Part shown: piece by piece, positions 18,230-26,896 of the stretch
How the letters are laid out: every line of letters starts with the position of its first letter
Numbering within the stretch: position 1 is the stretch's first letter
Assembly: GCA_039920665.1 (NCBI GenBank)
Contig: JBDSDH010000136.1
Coordinates: forward strand, 1 to 64,000
Length of the DNA stretch: 64,000 bases
Direction of reading: 5' to 3'
Origin: WLMZ01 sp039920665
GTDB taxonomy: Bacteria; Actinomycetota; Acidimicrobiia; Acidimicrobiales; Ilumatobacteraceae
Notes under the pieces: model-generated
The model's database searches: none
What the model saw: the letters and a program-made list of their open reading frames with translations, nothing else
What the model was told of the DNA's origin: nothing
Position numbers and translations under genes: made by a program

Positions 18230-19227
18230 CAGTGGCCGTCCAAGGCCAGGAACAGGTCGTGTTCGTTCTCGCACACCCGTCGTCCGATCGCTGCCATCTC
18301 GTGGCTTCGGATCGACCCCGCGAGATGAGCCTGGGCTTGGAGAATGCACATGATGCCCCACTTCAAGGTGCCGAGAACTTCCCACCAGCGCACCACGTCG
18401 GGATCGACCATCGTGCCACTGGCCGCCGCGTACGCGTCGAACAAGTCGGCGTATTCGCCGACACCGGCGACCGGCTTCGGTGATCCGAACCGCCAGGCCT
18501 TGACGCATAGCCAGCCAAGATCTTCCATTGGATCGCCGATGTGAGCGAGTTCCCAGTCGAGCACGGCCCGCAGTCCTTCGGGGCCGACCATCAGGTTGCC
18601 GAGCCGGAAGTCGCCGTGCACGACCGTCAAACGGTCCGTTGTCGGCCGATTCGACTCCAGCCATCGGAACGTGAGCTCGAATGTCGGATGCGGGTACCCG
18701 AGTGTGTCGAGCGTGGTGCGGTACTGATCGATCTGGTCGGTTGCCGCCAGCTGCGGCACCGTCGCTGGATCGATCGAGTGGAGACCGACAAGAGCGACGG
18801 CGCAATCGGCAGCGAGTTGTGCTCGAGCCTCGGCGAAGGCATCGTCGCGCAAGATCTTGCGGGCAATCGTCTCGCCCTCGACATGGGTCAGCACCATGTA
18901 TGCCGCCCCGAGTTCGCTGACATCGCTCGACGCAGCGATCACGTTCGGCACCGGCACGCCCCCAGCGTGGGCGGCGCGCAGGACGGCGACCTCGATGCTC
19001 ATGTCCCGCACGTCACCGCTGCGCTGACGTTGCAGGATCAGCGATCGACCTCCCGTCGCGAACTGCCAGGTCTCGCGAGACGCTCCTCCCGACAGCTGAC
19101 GCAGTTCGGTCACTGGGCCATCGCCGAGTACCTCCGCAATCAATTCGGCGAGGGTGTTCTCCATCGAGGTCTGATCGGCGGTGGAGGGTGGCATCACGAA
19201 ACAATCTGACACAGCCCGATCGATCAA
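18226..19227 (-). CDS. APH-family phosphotransferase (acyl-CoA-metabolism type)
   Basis: Aminoglycoside-phosphotransferase-fold kinase of up to 333 aa. Motifs: LSGGASRETWQF (nucleotide loop), VLTHVEGETIARKIL (hinge), the catalytic loop VVHGDFRLGNLMV (H-G-D-x-R-x-x-N), and the metal site VLDWELAHIGDPMEDLGW. These match the ACAD10/11-like subgroup, thought to phosphorylate 4-hydroxyacyl-CoAs, more than antibiotic kinases. Start is uncertain: ATG at 19164 (MENTLAELIAEV) fits the fold better than the first ATG at 19227. It overlaps the DUF6285 gene by 4 bp. Confidence 0.87.
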   Translation of the reverse strand: MIDRAVSDCFVMPPSTADQTSMENTLAELIAEVLGDGPVTELRQLSGGASRETWQFATGGRSLILQRQRSGDVRDMSIEVAVLRAAHAGGVPVPNVIAASSDVSELGAAYMVLTHVEGETIARKILRDDAFAEARAQLAADCAVALVGLHSIDPATVPQLAATDQIDQYRTTLDTLGYPHPTFELTFRWLESNRPTTDRLTVVHGDFRLGNLMVGPEGLRAVLDWELAHIGDPMEDLGWLCVKAWRFGSPKPVAGVGEYADLFDAYAAASGTMVDPDVVRWWEVLGTLKWGIMCILQAQAHLAGSIRSHEMAAIGRRVCENEHDLFLALDGHW

Positions 19228-19245
19228 CTCGACTCGGGACGGTGG

Positions 19246-20466
19246 TCAGCAGTTGGCAGCGACGGTCGGATACGGATTGACCGCTGCGCCTCCATCCGGA
19301 TGGATCTCGAAGTGCAGGTGCGGCGTCGAGAACATGGCATTGCCCGTGTCGCCGACGTAGCCGATCACGGTGCCCTTGACGACCTGGCCGAGCTGGGCAT
19401 AGGAGTCGAGGTGGGCGTAGTAGTACCGGTTGCCGTCGTTACCAACGAACGAAATCGTGGTCCCACCCAACGTGTTCTCGCGGGCGATCGCCTCGCCATC
19501 GACCACTGCGACGATCGGCGTGCCGCGAGCGCTGATCATGTCGACACCCTGATGCAGGCGGCCACCCGACCGGGGCTCTCCGTAGGTGTCGGCGAAGGCC
19601 GTCGGCCCCTGGACCGGGCAGACCCAGCTCTCGCCTTGGCCGTAGATGACGCTGGACGTGTTGAACGGTCGGTTGCCCGAGCCGCCGCCGCCGGTGGTGC
19701 CGCCGGACGAGCCGGACGATGCCGAGTTACCGCTGATCGCTCCCGCTCCTTCGTCGCCACCATCAGAGCCGCCGCCCTCATTGATGATCGCGGCTGCCTG
19801 GTCCTTGGCCAGCTGAGCGGCTGCCGCCCGTTGATATTTTTCGACCGCCTTTTGGCGCTGCGCATCGAGCGCCCGCTGGACGGCCTCGTCGTTGAGCCGG
19901 TCCTGCTCGACGACCTTCAAACGGGCGACTTCATCCTTGGCCTGCTGTTGTCGTTTGGCGAACTCGTCCTGGGCCGCTGTGAGCGCTGCATCGGTGTCCT
20001 CGACGCTCTGCTGCTTGTCTGCGAGCTGGAGCGACAGTGCGTCATACTGATCCATCACGGATTCGGAGGTCTCGTTGACGATGCCAACCAACACGGCTGC
20101 CTGGCCCTGCTCGGTCGGTCCGAGGTTGCCGGTCAGCAGACCGATGCCGGTCTGGGTGGTTCCCAGATACCGCTTGACCGCCAACGTATCGACGGCTTCC
20201 TGCAGCCGATCGATCTGCTTGACAAGCGCAGCCACCTCATCGTCGAGGCGATTCCGATCGTCCTGGAGCAAATCGAGCTTGGACTGGGCGTCGGCCCACG
20301 CATCGGCGGCATCGTTGGCCCGTTGACGAGCGGCCGAGATCGCCGCGGCAGCGTCCTCGGCAGTCTCACCGTCGGGCACCGTCGCGTTGGCCCTCTCGCC
20401 GGCCGGCGCAGCAGCAGCAGCAAACACCAGCATCACCACGAGCAGCAGGCGACGGAAATGGTGCAT
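19246..20466 (-). CDS. Secreted M23-family murein hydrolase with coiled coil (EnvC-like)
   Basis: Cleaves peptidoglycan cross-bridges or activates amidases at the cell surface. The first 28 residues are a signal peptide (RRLLLVVMLVFAAAAAPAGERANA). About residues 32-225 form long coiled coils rich in Ala, Gln, Asp and Lys. A low-complexity Gly/Ser linker follows (SSGSSGGTTGGGGSG). The C-terminal LytM domain has zinc ligands in LHQGVDMISARGTP (H-x3-D) and HLHFEIHP, with the catalytic tyrosine/histidine region YYYAHLDSYAQLG. The domain order matches EnvC/NlpD-type division factors. All visible zinc-site residues are intact. Confidence 0.92.
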   Translation of the reverse strand: MHHFRRLLLVVMLVFAAAAAPAGERANATVPDGETAEDAAAAISAARQRANDAADAWADAQSKLDLLQDDRNRLDDEVAALVKQIDRLQEAVDTLAVKRYLGTTQTGIGLLTGNLGPTEQGQAAVLVGIVNETSESVMDQYDALSLQLADKQQSVEDTDAALTAAQDEFAKRQQQAKDEVARLKVVEQDRLNDEAVQRALDAQRQKAVEKYQRAAAAQLAKDQAAAIINEGGGSDGGDEGAGAISGNSASSGSSGGTTGGGGSGNRPFNTSSVIYGQGESWVCPVQGPTAFADTYGEPRSGGRLHQGVDMISARGTPIVAVVDGEAIARENTLGGTTISFVGNDGNRYYYAHLDSYAQLGQVVKGTVIGYVGDTGNAMFSTPHLHFEIHPDGGAAVNPYPTVAANC

Positions 20467-20572
20467 GACGTCGGCAATCTACCAGCGCGCCAGCGGATGA
20501 TTTCGGCATGCCACAGGGAGTGACGGAACCTTGCGAATTGGCCGTCGAGCCGGCCGTTAGGGTGTCGGCCCG

Positions 20573-21397
20573 ATGGAACCGTCAGCCCCCGGACTCAGGT
20601 CCGCCGCACCAGTGCTCACCCTCGATCACGTGAGCTTCGTCCGCGACGGCCGACGGATCCTCGACGACGTCACCTGGGAGGTGCTCGCCGATCAACGCTG
20701 GCTGATCCTCGGGGCCAACGGCAGCGGAAAGACAACGATGGTGCGGATCTCGTCGATGTACGAACATCCCTCGAGCGGCACGGTCACGGTGCTCGGCGAG
20801 ACTCTCGGCCGAACCGACGTACGCGTCTTGCGACGACGTATCGGGGTCATGTCCGCTGCGCTCGGCGCACAGCTTCGGCCAGCACTGTCGGCGCAGGACG
20901 TCGTCGTGACCGCCAAGTTCGCTGCCCTCGAACCGTGGTGGCACACCTACACCGCTGATGACTACGACAGGGCTCGCGAATGCCTGACCCGGATGAACGT
21001 CGGCCACTTTGCGGGACGCAGCCTCGGCACGCTCTCGTCCGGCGAACAGCAACGGGTGCTGCTGGCACGGGCTTTGATGAACGACCCCGGTCTGATCGTG
21101 CTCGACGAGCCGAGCGCTCGACTCGACCTCGGCGGGCGCGAGCAGCTCGTCGGTGCGCTCACCGACCTCACCACGGACCCAACGGCTCCCCCGCTCGTGC
21201 TCGTCACCCACCATGTCGACGAGGTACCGCCAGGGATGACCCATGCCATGCTGCTGCTGAACGGTCAGGTGCTCAGCGCCGGATCGATCGACGACGTGCT
21301 CACGGCGGAAGCGCTCAGTGAGTGCTTTTCGATGCCCCTGGCATTGGAGCGGCGCCCCGACGGCCGGCTCACAGCCTGGTCTCGGCGATCAATCTGA
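20573..21397 (+). CDS. ABC transporter ATP-binding protein (stand-alone)
   Basis: A 274-aa ATPase with Walker A GANGSGKTT (about residue 48), signature LSSGEQQRVLLARAL, Walker B GLIVLDEPSARLDLGGRE and switch His in VLVTHHVDEVPPG. The sequence resembles iron/molybdate-type ATPases of the ModF/YlmA group, which have been annotated without a dedicated permease; no permease gene lies beside it. A TAGGGT box at 20558-20563 just before the start could be a -10 element. The 3' end overlaps the convergent SRPBCC gene by 29 bp. Confidence 0.9.
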   Translation: MEPSAPGLRSAAPVLTLDHVSFVRDGRRILDDVTWEVLADQRWLILGANGSGKTTMVRISSMYEHPSSGTVTVLGETLGRTDVRVLRRRIGVMSAALGAQLRPALSAQDVVVTAKFAALEPWWHTYTADDYDRARECLTRMNVGHFAGRSLGTLSSGEQQRVLLARALMNDPGLIVLDEPSARLDLGGREQLVGALTDLTTDPTAPPLVLVTHHVDEVPPGMTHAMLLLNGQVLSAGSIDDVLTAEALSECFSMPLALERRPDGRLTAWSRRSI

Positions 21398-21824
21398 CGA
21401 GACGGTCACGACTGCGATTGATTTCGTCATGCAGGACCCGTTCCATCAGTCCCCCGGTCCACAACGAGCCGCCGTAGTGCAGTCGCATCTCCAGCCGGCT
21501 GCCAGGTCCCGACCCACTCGGCTCGACCGTGGCGCCGAGCCGCCACACACTGTGCTGACGGCCGTCGGATTCAGATCGCTCGAACACGACCGCCCGGTCC
21601 TGCTCGCACACCGTGCGCGCCATTGTCAGCCGCTTCGAACGGGCGAACGGACCGACCCTGGCTCGCAGTTCGACATCCCATGCCGGCTCGCCGCTGGCCA
21701 ACGGCGCAGCCGCGACAGCATGGTGGACGAGCCCCATCCACCGCGGATATTGACCGAGGTCGTCGATCCATCCGAACAGTTCGTTCGGATCGCACGGAGC
21801 CGAAAGGTCTGCCGTCAATTCCAC
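21369..21824 (-). CDS. SRPBCC (START-like) family protein
   Basis: A 151-aa polyketide-cyclase/START-like fold: MELTADLSAPCDPNELFGWIDDLGQYPRWM opens with the typical strand-helix-helix in which a substrate-pocket lid precedes W-x-x-W. RLEMRLHYGGSLWTGGLMERVLHDEI forms the long C-terminal helix. Such proteins bind hydrophobic ligands or help aromatic-ring cyclisation. No biosynthetic neighbours suggest a ligand. The 3' end overlaps the upstream ABC gene. Confidence 0.75.
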   Translation of the reverse strand: MELTADLSAPCDPNELFGWIDDLGQYPRWMGLVHHAVAAAPLASGEPAWDVELRARVGPFARSKRLTMARTVCEQDRAVVFERSESDGRQHSVWRLGATVEPSGSGPGSRLEMRLHYGGSLWTGGLMERVLHDEINRSRDRLVRLIAETRL

Positions 21825-21904
21825 GTCAGCAGTATTGCTGGTCGATCATCGGTTCCCCGTTTCCTCATCACGCTTTGATCACACCTGCGGTCGATGATCA
21901 CTCC

Positions 21905-22267
21905 ATGAACATCACCAAGCGCACCATCGGCGCAGCAGCACTCGCCATCACCCTTACTGTCGGCGGCGCAACCGCCGCGCTGGCCGGCAGCAACAACGAC
22001 GGATCTGCCGGCGTTGGCCGGCAAGCCCGTATAGCGAAGATCTGTGCCGATCCCGACACCGCCATCGCCAAGCTCACCGAGCACCAGACCAAGCTGACCG
22101 ACCGGATCGCCGAACTCCAGTTGCTGCGGTCCAAGGCTGAGTCAGCCGGCCACACGAAGCTCGTCGCCCGACTCGACAAGCGGATCGACACGCTCCAGCA
22201 GCGTCTCGACAAGACAACCGAGCGCATCGCTGGCGCTCCGGCCTGGATCGTCGAACACTGCTCGTAA
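21905..22267 (+). CDS. Secreted small coiled-coil protein
   Basis: ATG at 21905 gives 120 aa. A Sec signal peptide (residues 1-27, TIGAAALAITLTVGGATAALAG) precedes a mature 90-residue helical region with Lys/Leu/Gln heptads (LTEHQTKLTDRIAELQLLR, LDKRIDTLQQRLDKTTERI). Two cysteines (ICADP and EHCS at the C-terminus) may form a disulfide. Not a recognised family; secreted spacer or binding proteins of this shape are common in Acidimicrobiia. It is a single-gene unit. Confidence 0.7.
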   Translation: MNITKRTIGAAALAITLTVGGATAALAGSNNDGSAGVGRQARIAKICADPDTAIAKLTEHQTKLTDRIAELQLLRSKAESAGHTKLVARLDKRIDTLQQRLDKTTERIAGAPAWIVEHCS

Positions 22268-22337
22268 CCGACTCGCTGTCTGCGTGATCCCGCGCATCAG
22301 GCGGTATCGCGCTGACAGATGCAAGGTGGGTTGAGTC

Positions 22338-22874
22338 TCAGTCGGATCGCTGCTGGCCGCGGAACGCTCGCGACAGCAGCGGGCTGTTGGTCTGGAGCAG
22401 ACCATCGAGATCGTCGTCCTGGTTGAACTCGAACCGCCACGGGATGGCATGCGTCTCGTCGACGTCGGCGTGACCGAGCGGCCGGATCTCGCCGACGGTC
22501 ACCTCGTCGGCGAGTGGATCCTCGATCGCGTCATCGATCACGACCGGTTCTTCGCCCATGCCGAAGCTGAGCTGCAACGACTCAGGTGGTTCACCGTCAG
22601 CGCCTCGTCGAGAGCGGCGGGCCGGCTTCGGTGCCTTTTCAATCTCGGTTGCCGACACGCGGAACAATCGTGGTCGGGTCTCGCGACGATCGTCGAGCGT
22701 CCATCCCCGTGGCACCACCATGGCATCGGCGTGGCGCCGGCAGACGACACCCATCCGAGCCGGAACGCCGTCGTCGGGCACGACCTCGAGCCACACCAAC
22801 AGCTGATCGCCATCCATCCCGTAAGCAACCGAGGCGGGCGCTGAGCATCCCGGACGTTCACACAGACGAGCCAC
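22338..22874 (-). CDS. DUF3499-like zinc-ribbon protein
   Basis: A 178-aa protein whose N-terminus LCERPGCSAPASVAYG and later VVCRRHADAMVVPRGW match the actinobacterial DUF3499 family: paired cysteines and a C-x2-H that could bind zinc, followed by the conserved PxGW. The C-terminal half is acidic and variable (VVIDDAIEDPLADEV), with the ending SPLLSRAFRGQQRSD. Function is unknown; in other actinobacteria it sits among cell-division and metabolism genes. Confidence 0.78.
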   Translation of the reverse strand: MARLCERPGCSAPASVAYGMDGDQLLVWLEVVPDDGVPARMGVVCRRHADAMVVPRGWTLDDRRETRPRLFRVSATEIEKAPKPARRSRRGADGEPPESLQLSFGMGEEPVVIDDAIEDPLADEVTVGEIRPLGHADVDETHAIPWRFEFNQDDDLDGLLQTNSPLLSRAFRGQQRSD

Positions 22875-22975
22875 GATGCAACGGTACTACTCGGCTCGCC
22901 ATCCGACAGGCGAACGGGGCTGCAGCGGATGACGGTGTGATGTCAGTTCCCTTGCGGTCGGCGCTTTGTGCTGGT

Positions 22976-24481
22976 TCATGGGCCGGGTGTGCGTCGCCCC
23001 AACGCGGCGCGAACCGCTCGTACTGAGGAGCGCACCGACGTCCGAGTCGAGCGGCTGACGCTGAGACCGAGCGCGCGAACGGCTGCGCCACTGACCCGCA
23101 GGTGGCGCTGAACGCCTGCGGTCGCGGCCCGCAGTGACCGCGCCGTCGATGTCACCGCTGAACGCGTGGGCCCCGCCACCGCTGACGCTGCCCGACGAAT
23201 TGCCAGTGCCGATGAACCAATGGCCTGTCCTGCGCCCACAAGCACTCGGCGACTTGCCCCGACCACTCCCCGGATCATCCGGCGAGCGATCCGGAGCGGG
23301 CTGATCAGCAGCCGACCTGCCGATGTCATGAGCCGCCGGGCCAGTGCAATCACTCCGCGAACGACCGATGCTGCAGCCACTGCGATCTGCGAGGCGTCAG
23401 TTCGAATCATCTGAACCGCGGTCCCGATGAGTCGGCTCGCTCGCCACAGGGGAGCGATGAGCAGACGTCCGACTGCGCGTGCGCCACCTTCGATCAATGC
23501 AGCAACTCGTCCGATCAGGCGACCGACAACCGAGACAACTCGACCGGCGAGCCGGGCGACAACCGAACCAACTCGGCCGATCAATCGCAGAGCAGCACCG
23601 ACCGAGCGGGCAGCGAAGCGAACCGGAGCAATCAGCGCCCGCCCCAACGTTCGGAGCGAGCGTTCTACGATTGCCACCGTGCGCACGACCAATCGGTCCA
23701 GTAGGCGGCCGACAGCAGCGAAACCTCGCCCGATCATCAGAATCGGCGCAGTCAACAAGTGACCGGCTGCACGCATCACTGCGGCGACGGCGCTCCCAGC
23801 ACGACGAATTGCGCCGAGTGCGAGGTTCATCGGTGCCATGACCCCCCGTAGTACGAGTCGAACGGCCTCGCGAAGTCGCCGACCGACAGCGCGAGATGTG
23901 CTGACGCCGGCTCTCAGGATTCCTCGCAGCGCCTCGCGGATTCGGCGAAGCACTGCAAGCATCGACCGTCCTGCCATCCTCAACGAGCCGGCGATTGCGC
24001 GCCCGAGGCCCCGCACGATCTCTCGACCGCGTCGAACGATCGCTACCACTCCCCGAATGCCGATACGGACCGGCGCAACCACAGTCCGAGCGAGTGATCG
24101 AATCAGAACGAGCCCACGCCGCATCACCGCGACCGCTCCTCGACCGATGACACGTACAACCGCACCCAACGCCCGGGCCGCTGCAAGGACCGGTCGGACC
24201 AGCCCCGACCACACCACTCTTCCGACTGTCGCAGCAGCCCTCGCGATCAAACTGCCGATCGCAACGAACCCTCCGCCGATCGCCTCGAATCCGCGGGCGA
24301 ACAGATGGCCGAAGAGCCCGACGACGCGTGCCACGCCACCGAACATCCAACCGACTCCCCGCACAATGGTGCGGATCGCCTCCCACGCCAGTACGAACGG
24401 TACGAGCGGTGCTGTGAGGATCTTGCCGAGGGTTCCGAGCTTCGGTTCGGAACCAGAATCGCCGGTCGGTGGCGTGGTCAT
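22976..24481 (-). CDS. Arginine-rich amphipathic repeat protein, unknown function
   Basis: A 501-aa protein built almost wholly of Ala, Val, Arg, Gly, Leu and Ile with hardly any acidic residues after the first 60. Arg recurs at roughly 3-4 and 11-residue spacing (RLAGRVVSVVGRLIGRVAAL), giving a one-sided basic amphipathic helix over about 430 residues. The first 24 residues are neutral and Gly/Pro-rich (MTTPPTGDSGSEPKLG). There is no signal peptide and no recognised domain. Its ATG at 24481 overlaps the stop of the upstream membrane-protein gene (ATGA), so the two are translated together. Coiled 11-residue repeats of this kind coat membranes or lipid surfaces in other families; that role is an inference here. 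Confidence 0.75.
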   Translation of the reverse strand: MTTPPTGDSGSEPKLGTLGKILTAPLVPFVLAWEAIRTIVRGVGWMFGGVARVVGLFGHLFARGFEAIGGGFVAIGSLIARAAATVGRVVWSGLVRPVLAAARALGAVVRVIGRGAVAVMRRGLVLIRSLARTVVAPVRIGIRGVVAIVRRGREIVRGLGRAIAGSLRMAGRSMLAVLRRIREALRGILRAGVSTSRAVGRRLREAVRLVLRGVMAPMNLALGAIRRAGSAVAAVMRAAGHLLTAPILMIGRGFAAVGRLLDRLVVRTVAIVERSLRTLGRALIAPVRFAARSVGAALRLIGRVGSVVARLAGRVVSVVGRLIGRVAALIEGGARAVGRLLIAPLWRASRLIGTAVQMIRTDASQIAVAAASVVRGVIALARRLMTSAGRLLISPLRIARRMIRGVVGASRRVLVGAGQAIGSSALAIRRAASAVAGPTRSAVTSTARSLRAATAGVQRHLRVSGAAVRALGLSVSRSTRTSVRSSVRAVRAALGRRTPGP

Positions 24482-25164
24482 TCGTCGACGTGACGGTTCA
24501 GGACAGCATCGATCTGGGCCAACGAACCGCTTCCGGAGATGGCGTCGAGTTCGTTACGAGCCTCGATGACCGCCCGGGTCTCGTCGACCGGTGCTCGACT
24601 CGCCATCGCGTCGGCCAGACGTTCGAGCGCCGCCGACCGGGCATCGATGTACTCCACCTCGGCCAACCCGTTCGGTGGACGACCGTCGAGCAGGGAGGCG
24701 ACTTCGCGCAGCGCAGCAAGTGCCGCCTCGCGGGCTCCCGTGTTCGATGGCGTGGTGGAGTCGAGCAATCGTCCGTATCCCATCGCAAGGCGGGCGGTGG
24801 GTCCGGCGTCGAGTACGAGCAACCCCGATGTCGTGCGCGCGAACGCGAGCGCAGCGGTCGAGCGGCGGGCCCTCATCCGCCGTCCGAGCGATCGCAACGG
24901 CAAGACCACCCCGAGCAACCCCACGATCGCGCCGACCACGACGACACTCGTGGTCGAGATCCATGTGCCCCACACCACCGCCACGACGCCGGCGGTGAAC
25001 AGAAGCAGATCGGCAACGCCGGGGCCATCCGTGGTGTCCTCACCGAGGAGGTCGTCGAACAAGCCATCGACGTCGTCGCGTTGGCGGTCTTGGACGAACG
25101 GCGTCAACGCGCCACCGGGTGCCGTCGGGACGACGACAAACCGTGCGGATGGTTCAGCGCTCAT
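24478..25164 (-). CDS. Two-TM membrane protein coupled to the Arg-rich repeat protein
   Basis: ATG at 25164 gives 228 aa. The N-terminal 40 residues are soluble and acidic (DRQRDDVDGLFDDLLGEDTTDG). Two adjacent membrane segments follow at about 48-88 (ADLLLFTAGVVAVVWGTWI and VVVVGAIVGLLGVVLPL). The remaining 130 residues are a helical cytoplasmic domain (for example AALAALREVASLL and IDARSAALERLADAMA). No known family was recognised. Its acidic N-terminus is a possible partner surface for the basic partner protein encoded 4 bp overlapping downstream. Confidence 0.65.
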   Translation of the reverse strand: MSAEPSARFVVVPTAPGGALTPFVQDRQRDDVDGLFDDLLGEDTTDGPGVADLLLFTAGVVAVVWGTWISTTSVVVVGAIVGLLGVVLPLRSLGRRMRARRSTAALAFARTTSGLLVLDAGPTARLAMGYGRLLDSTTPSNTGAREAALAALREVASLLDGRPPNGLAEVEYIDARSAALERLADAMASRAPVDETRAVIEARNELDAISGSGSLAQIDAVLNRHVDE

Positions 25165-25303
25165 CGTTCGTCGAGCGAAGTTGGAACTGGCTCGACCATC
25201 CGCATGGCCGGGCAACGTAGCACCGGCGGCGCCCGATCGTCCCGAACACCGCACGCCCTGGATTGATCAGCGGGCGCCGAACAATGTCACGACGGGCCGC
25301 GAT

Positions 25304-26896
25304 TCAGCCGATGTCGCGACGTCGGAGACCATCGATGCCGATTGCGGCGAGGACCATGCCGACGAGGACGAGGACGACGAGCGGAAGCGCTCGCACGGAT
25401 TGGGCGGGAAAGAGGGGCACATGCTCGAACGGCGAGAGGTCCAAGGTCCAGCGTGGAAGTCGCAGCACCGGTCCGAACAGGGCGACGACGAGGCCGCCGG
25501 CAACGAGCGCCCACGCGCCGACCGCCAGATTGGGCAACCGACCGCTGAGTGCGAGCGCGAAGCCGATCGCGAAGCCCATCGCCGGAAGGTGGATGAACGA
25601 CCCGATGAGCACGGAGCCGACGATCGACCACTGTCCGCTCACCGCCGCAGTAGACAGCCCGAGCCCGAGGCCGAGCGCTGCGAGTACGGCCACCGAGGTC
25701 GCGAGCGCGACCCATAGATACGACCACGCCCACGATGAGCGGGACACTGCGGTGGCGAGCAACGGCTCGGCGCGCATCGCCGTCTCCTCGCTGCGCAGCC
25801 GCAGAATCGACTGCACCGCTGCTGCCGTCGCGATCAGCGCAGTGACGTGGGTCGAAGTCGCAAGATAGGAATCGATCAGCGATGCACTGCCCGTAGAGGC
25901 GAGGAAGTCGGCCATGTCCGGGTTGTCGCGCACAAAGCCGGCGATCGCGTTGGTGATCAATCCGTACGTGGCGCCCGCGGCGGCGATGCCCATGCTCCAG
26001 CCGATGATCGACCCGCGCTGCAGCCTGAATGCAAGCGCCAACGGGGAACCGAGATCGGCGCCGGCAACGGCGGGACCAGGCCGAGACGAGATCAGTCCGC
26101 TTCCGAGATCGCGCCGATCGAGAAGCACCATCGCGACGGCGCTCAATGCAGCGATTGCGACCGCGTCGAGGGCGAGTGTCCACCAGCGCTCGCCCGCAAA
26201 CGGGCGCAGTTGTTGAGCCCACCCAATGGGCGACAGCCACGAGAGCCAGCTGTCGCGCATGTCACCGATGGCACGAATGACGAACGATGCGGCGAGCGCC
26301 GCGCCCGCCATCCCGGATGCCAGGCGCGAGTTCTCGGTGATCTGCGCGGCCACGAGGGCGATACCGGTGAAGACCCCGCCGACCACGCCCACCTCCAACC
26401 CGAAAGCGATCGATCCAACGGCGGCCTGACCGGTCGCCAGCAGGGCAACGGTCGACCCCACAGCCGCGGCAATCGATGCTCCGAACCCGACCGCGCCGGC
26501 TGCCACGAGGGGCGCGCGACGCCCGACAGGAAGCGACCGGACAAGCTCGAGCCGACCCGACTCCTCCTCGCGTCGGGTGAGGCGCAAGACCATGAGCAGC
26601 GTCATCAGACCAACGGTCGTCAGGCCGGGCGCCCCGATCTGAAACACGATCTCGCCGCCGATCGTGTCGAGCGCGTTGGCCGGACCGTTGAACGCGACGA
26701 CCGCCGGGTTCGACGAAGCAATGGCAGCGGCGTCGAGTTTGGCCTGCGTCGGGAAGAGACCTTTGATGCTGAGCGCCGACACCCATACCATCGTGACGAT
26801 GGCGCCGACCCAGATGGCGATTCTGATTCGGTCGCGGCAAATCGAGATCGCGATCAGACGACCGGCGCCGGCGACCGTCTGGTGGCGACCGCTCAT
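25304..26896 (-). CDS. ABC-2 type exporter permease (polyketide-antibiotic exporter-like)
   Basis: A 530-aa membrane protein with about twelve hydrophobic segments in two halves, as in the large ABC-2 permeases found beside daunorubicin-type ATPases. It starts RIAIWVGAIVTMVWVSAL and contains RLTRREEESGRLELVRSLPVGR at the cytoplasmic turn, then LRLRSEETAMRAEPLLATAVSR in the second half, the repeated E-x(n)-E-P-L-L element of this group. Its start overlaps the upstream ATPase stop (4 bp), so the two form one exporter. The substrate is unknown (hydrophobic drug or lipid-like compounds in relatives). Confidence 0.9.
   Translation of the reverse strand: MSGRHQTVAGAGRLIAISICRDRIRIAIWVGAIVTMVWVSALSIKGLFPTQAKLDAAAIASSNPAVVAFNGPANALDTIGGEIVFQIGAPGLTTVGLMTLLMVLRLTRREEESGRLELVRSLPVGRRAPLVAAGAVGFGASIAAAVGSTVALLATGQAAVGSIAFGLEVGVVGGVFTGIALVAAQITENSRLASGMAGAALAASFVIRAIGDMRDSWLSWLSPIGWAQQLRPFAGERWWTLALDAVAIAALSAVAMVLLDRRDLGSGLISSRPGPAVAGADLGSPLALAFRLQRGSIIGWSMGIAAAGATYGLITNAIAGFVRDNPDMADFLASTGSASLIDSYLATSTHVTALIATAAAVQSILRLRSEETAMRAEPLLATAVSRSSWAWSYLWVALATSVAVLAALGLGLGLSTAAVSGQWSIVGSVLIGSFIHLPAMGFAIGFALALSGRLPNLAVGAWALVAGGLVVALFGPVLRLPRWTLDLSPFEHVPLFPAQSVRALPLVVLVLVGMVLAAIGIDGLRRRDIG

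Noticed and set aside
24539..25717. A 392-aa rightward frame in the exporter and membrane-protein region
   Set aside because: Antisense to two supported genes; Arg/Ser/Pro-rich shadow composition.
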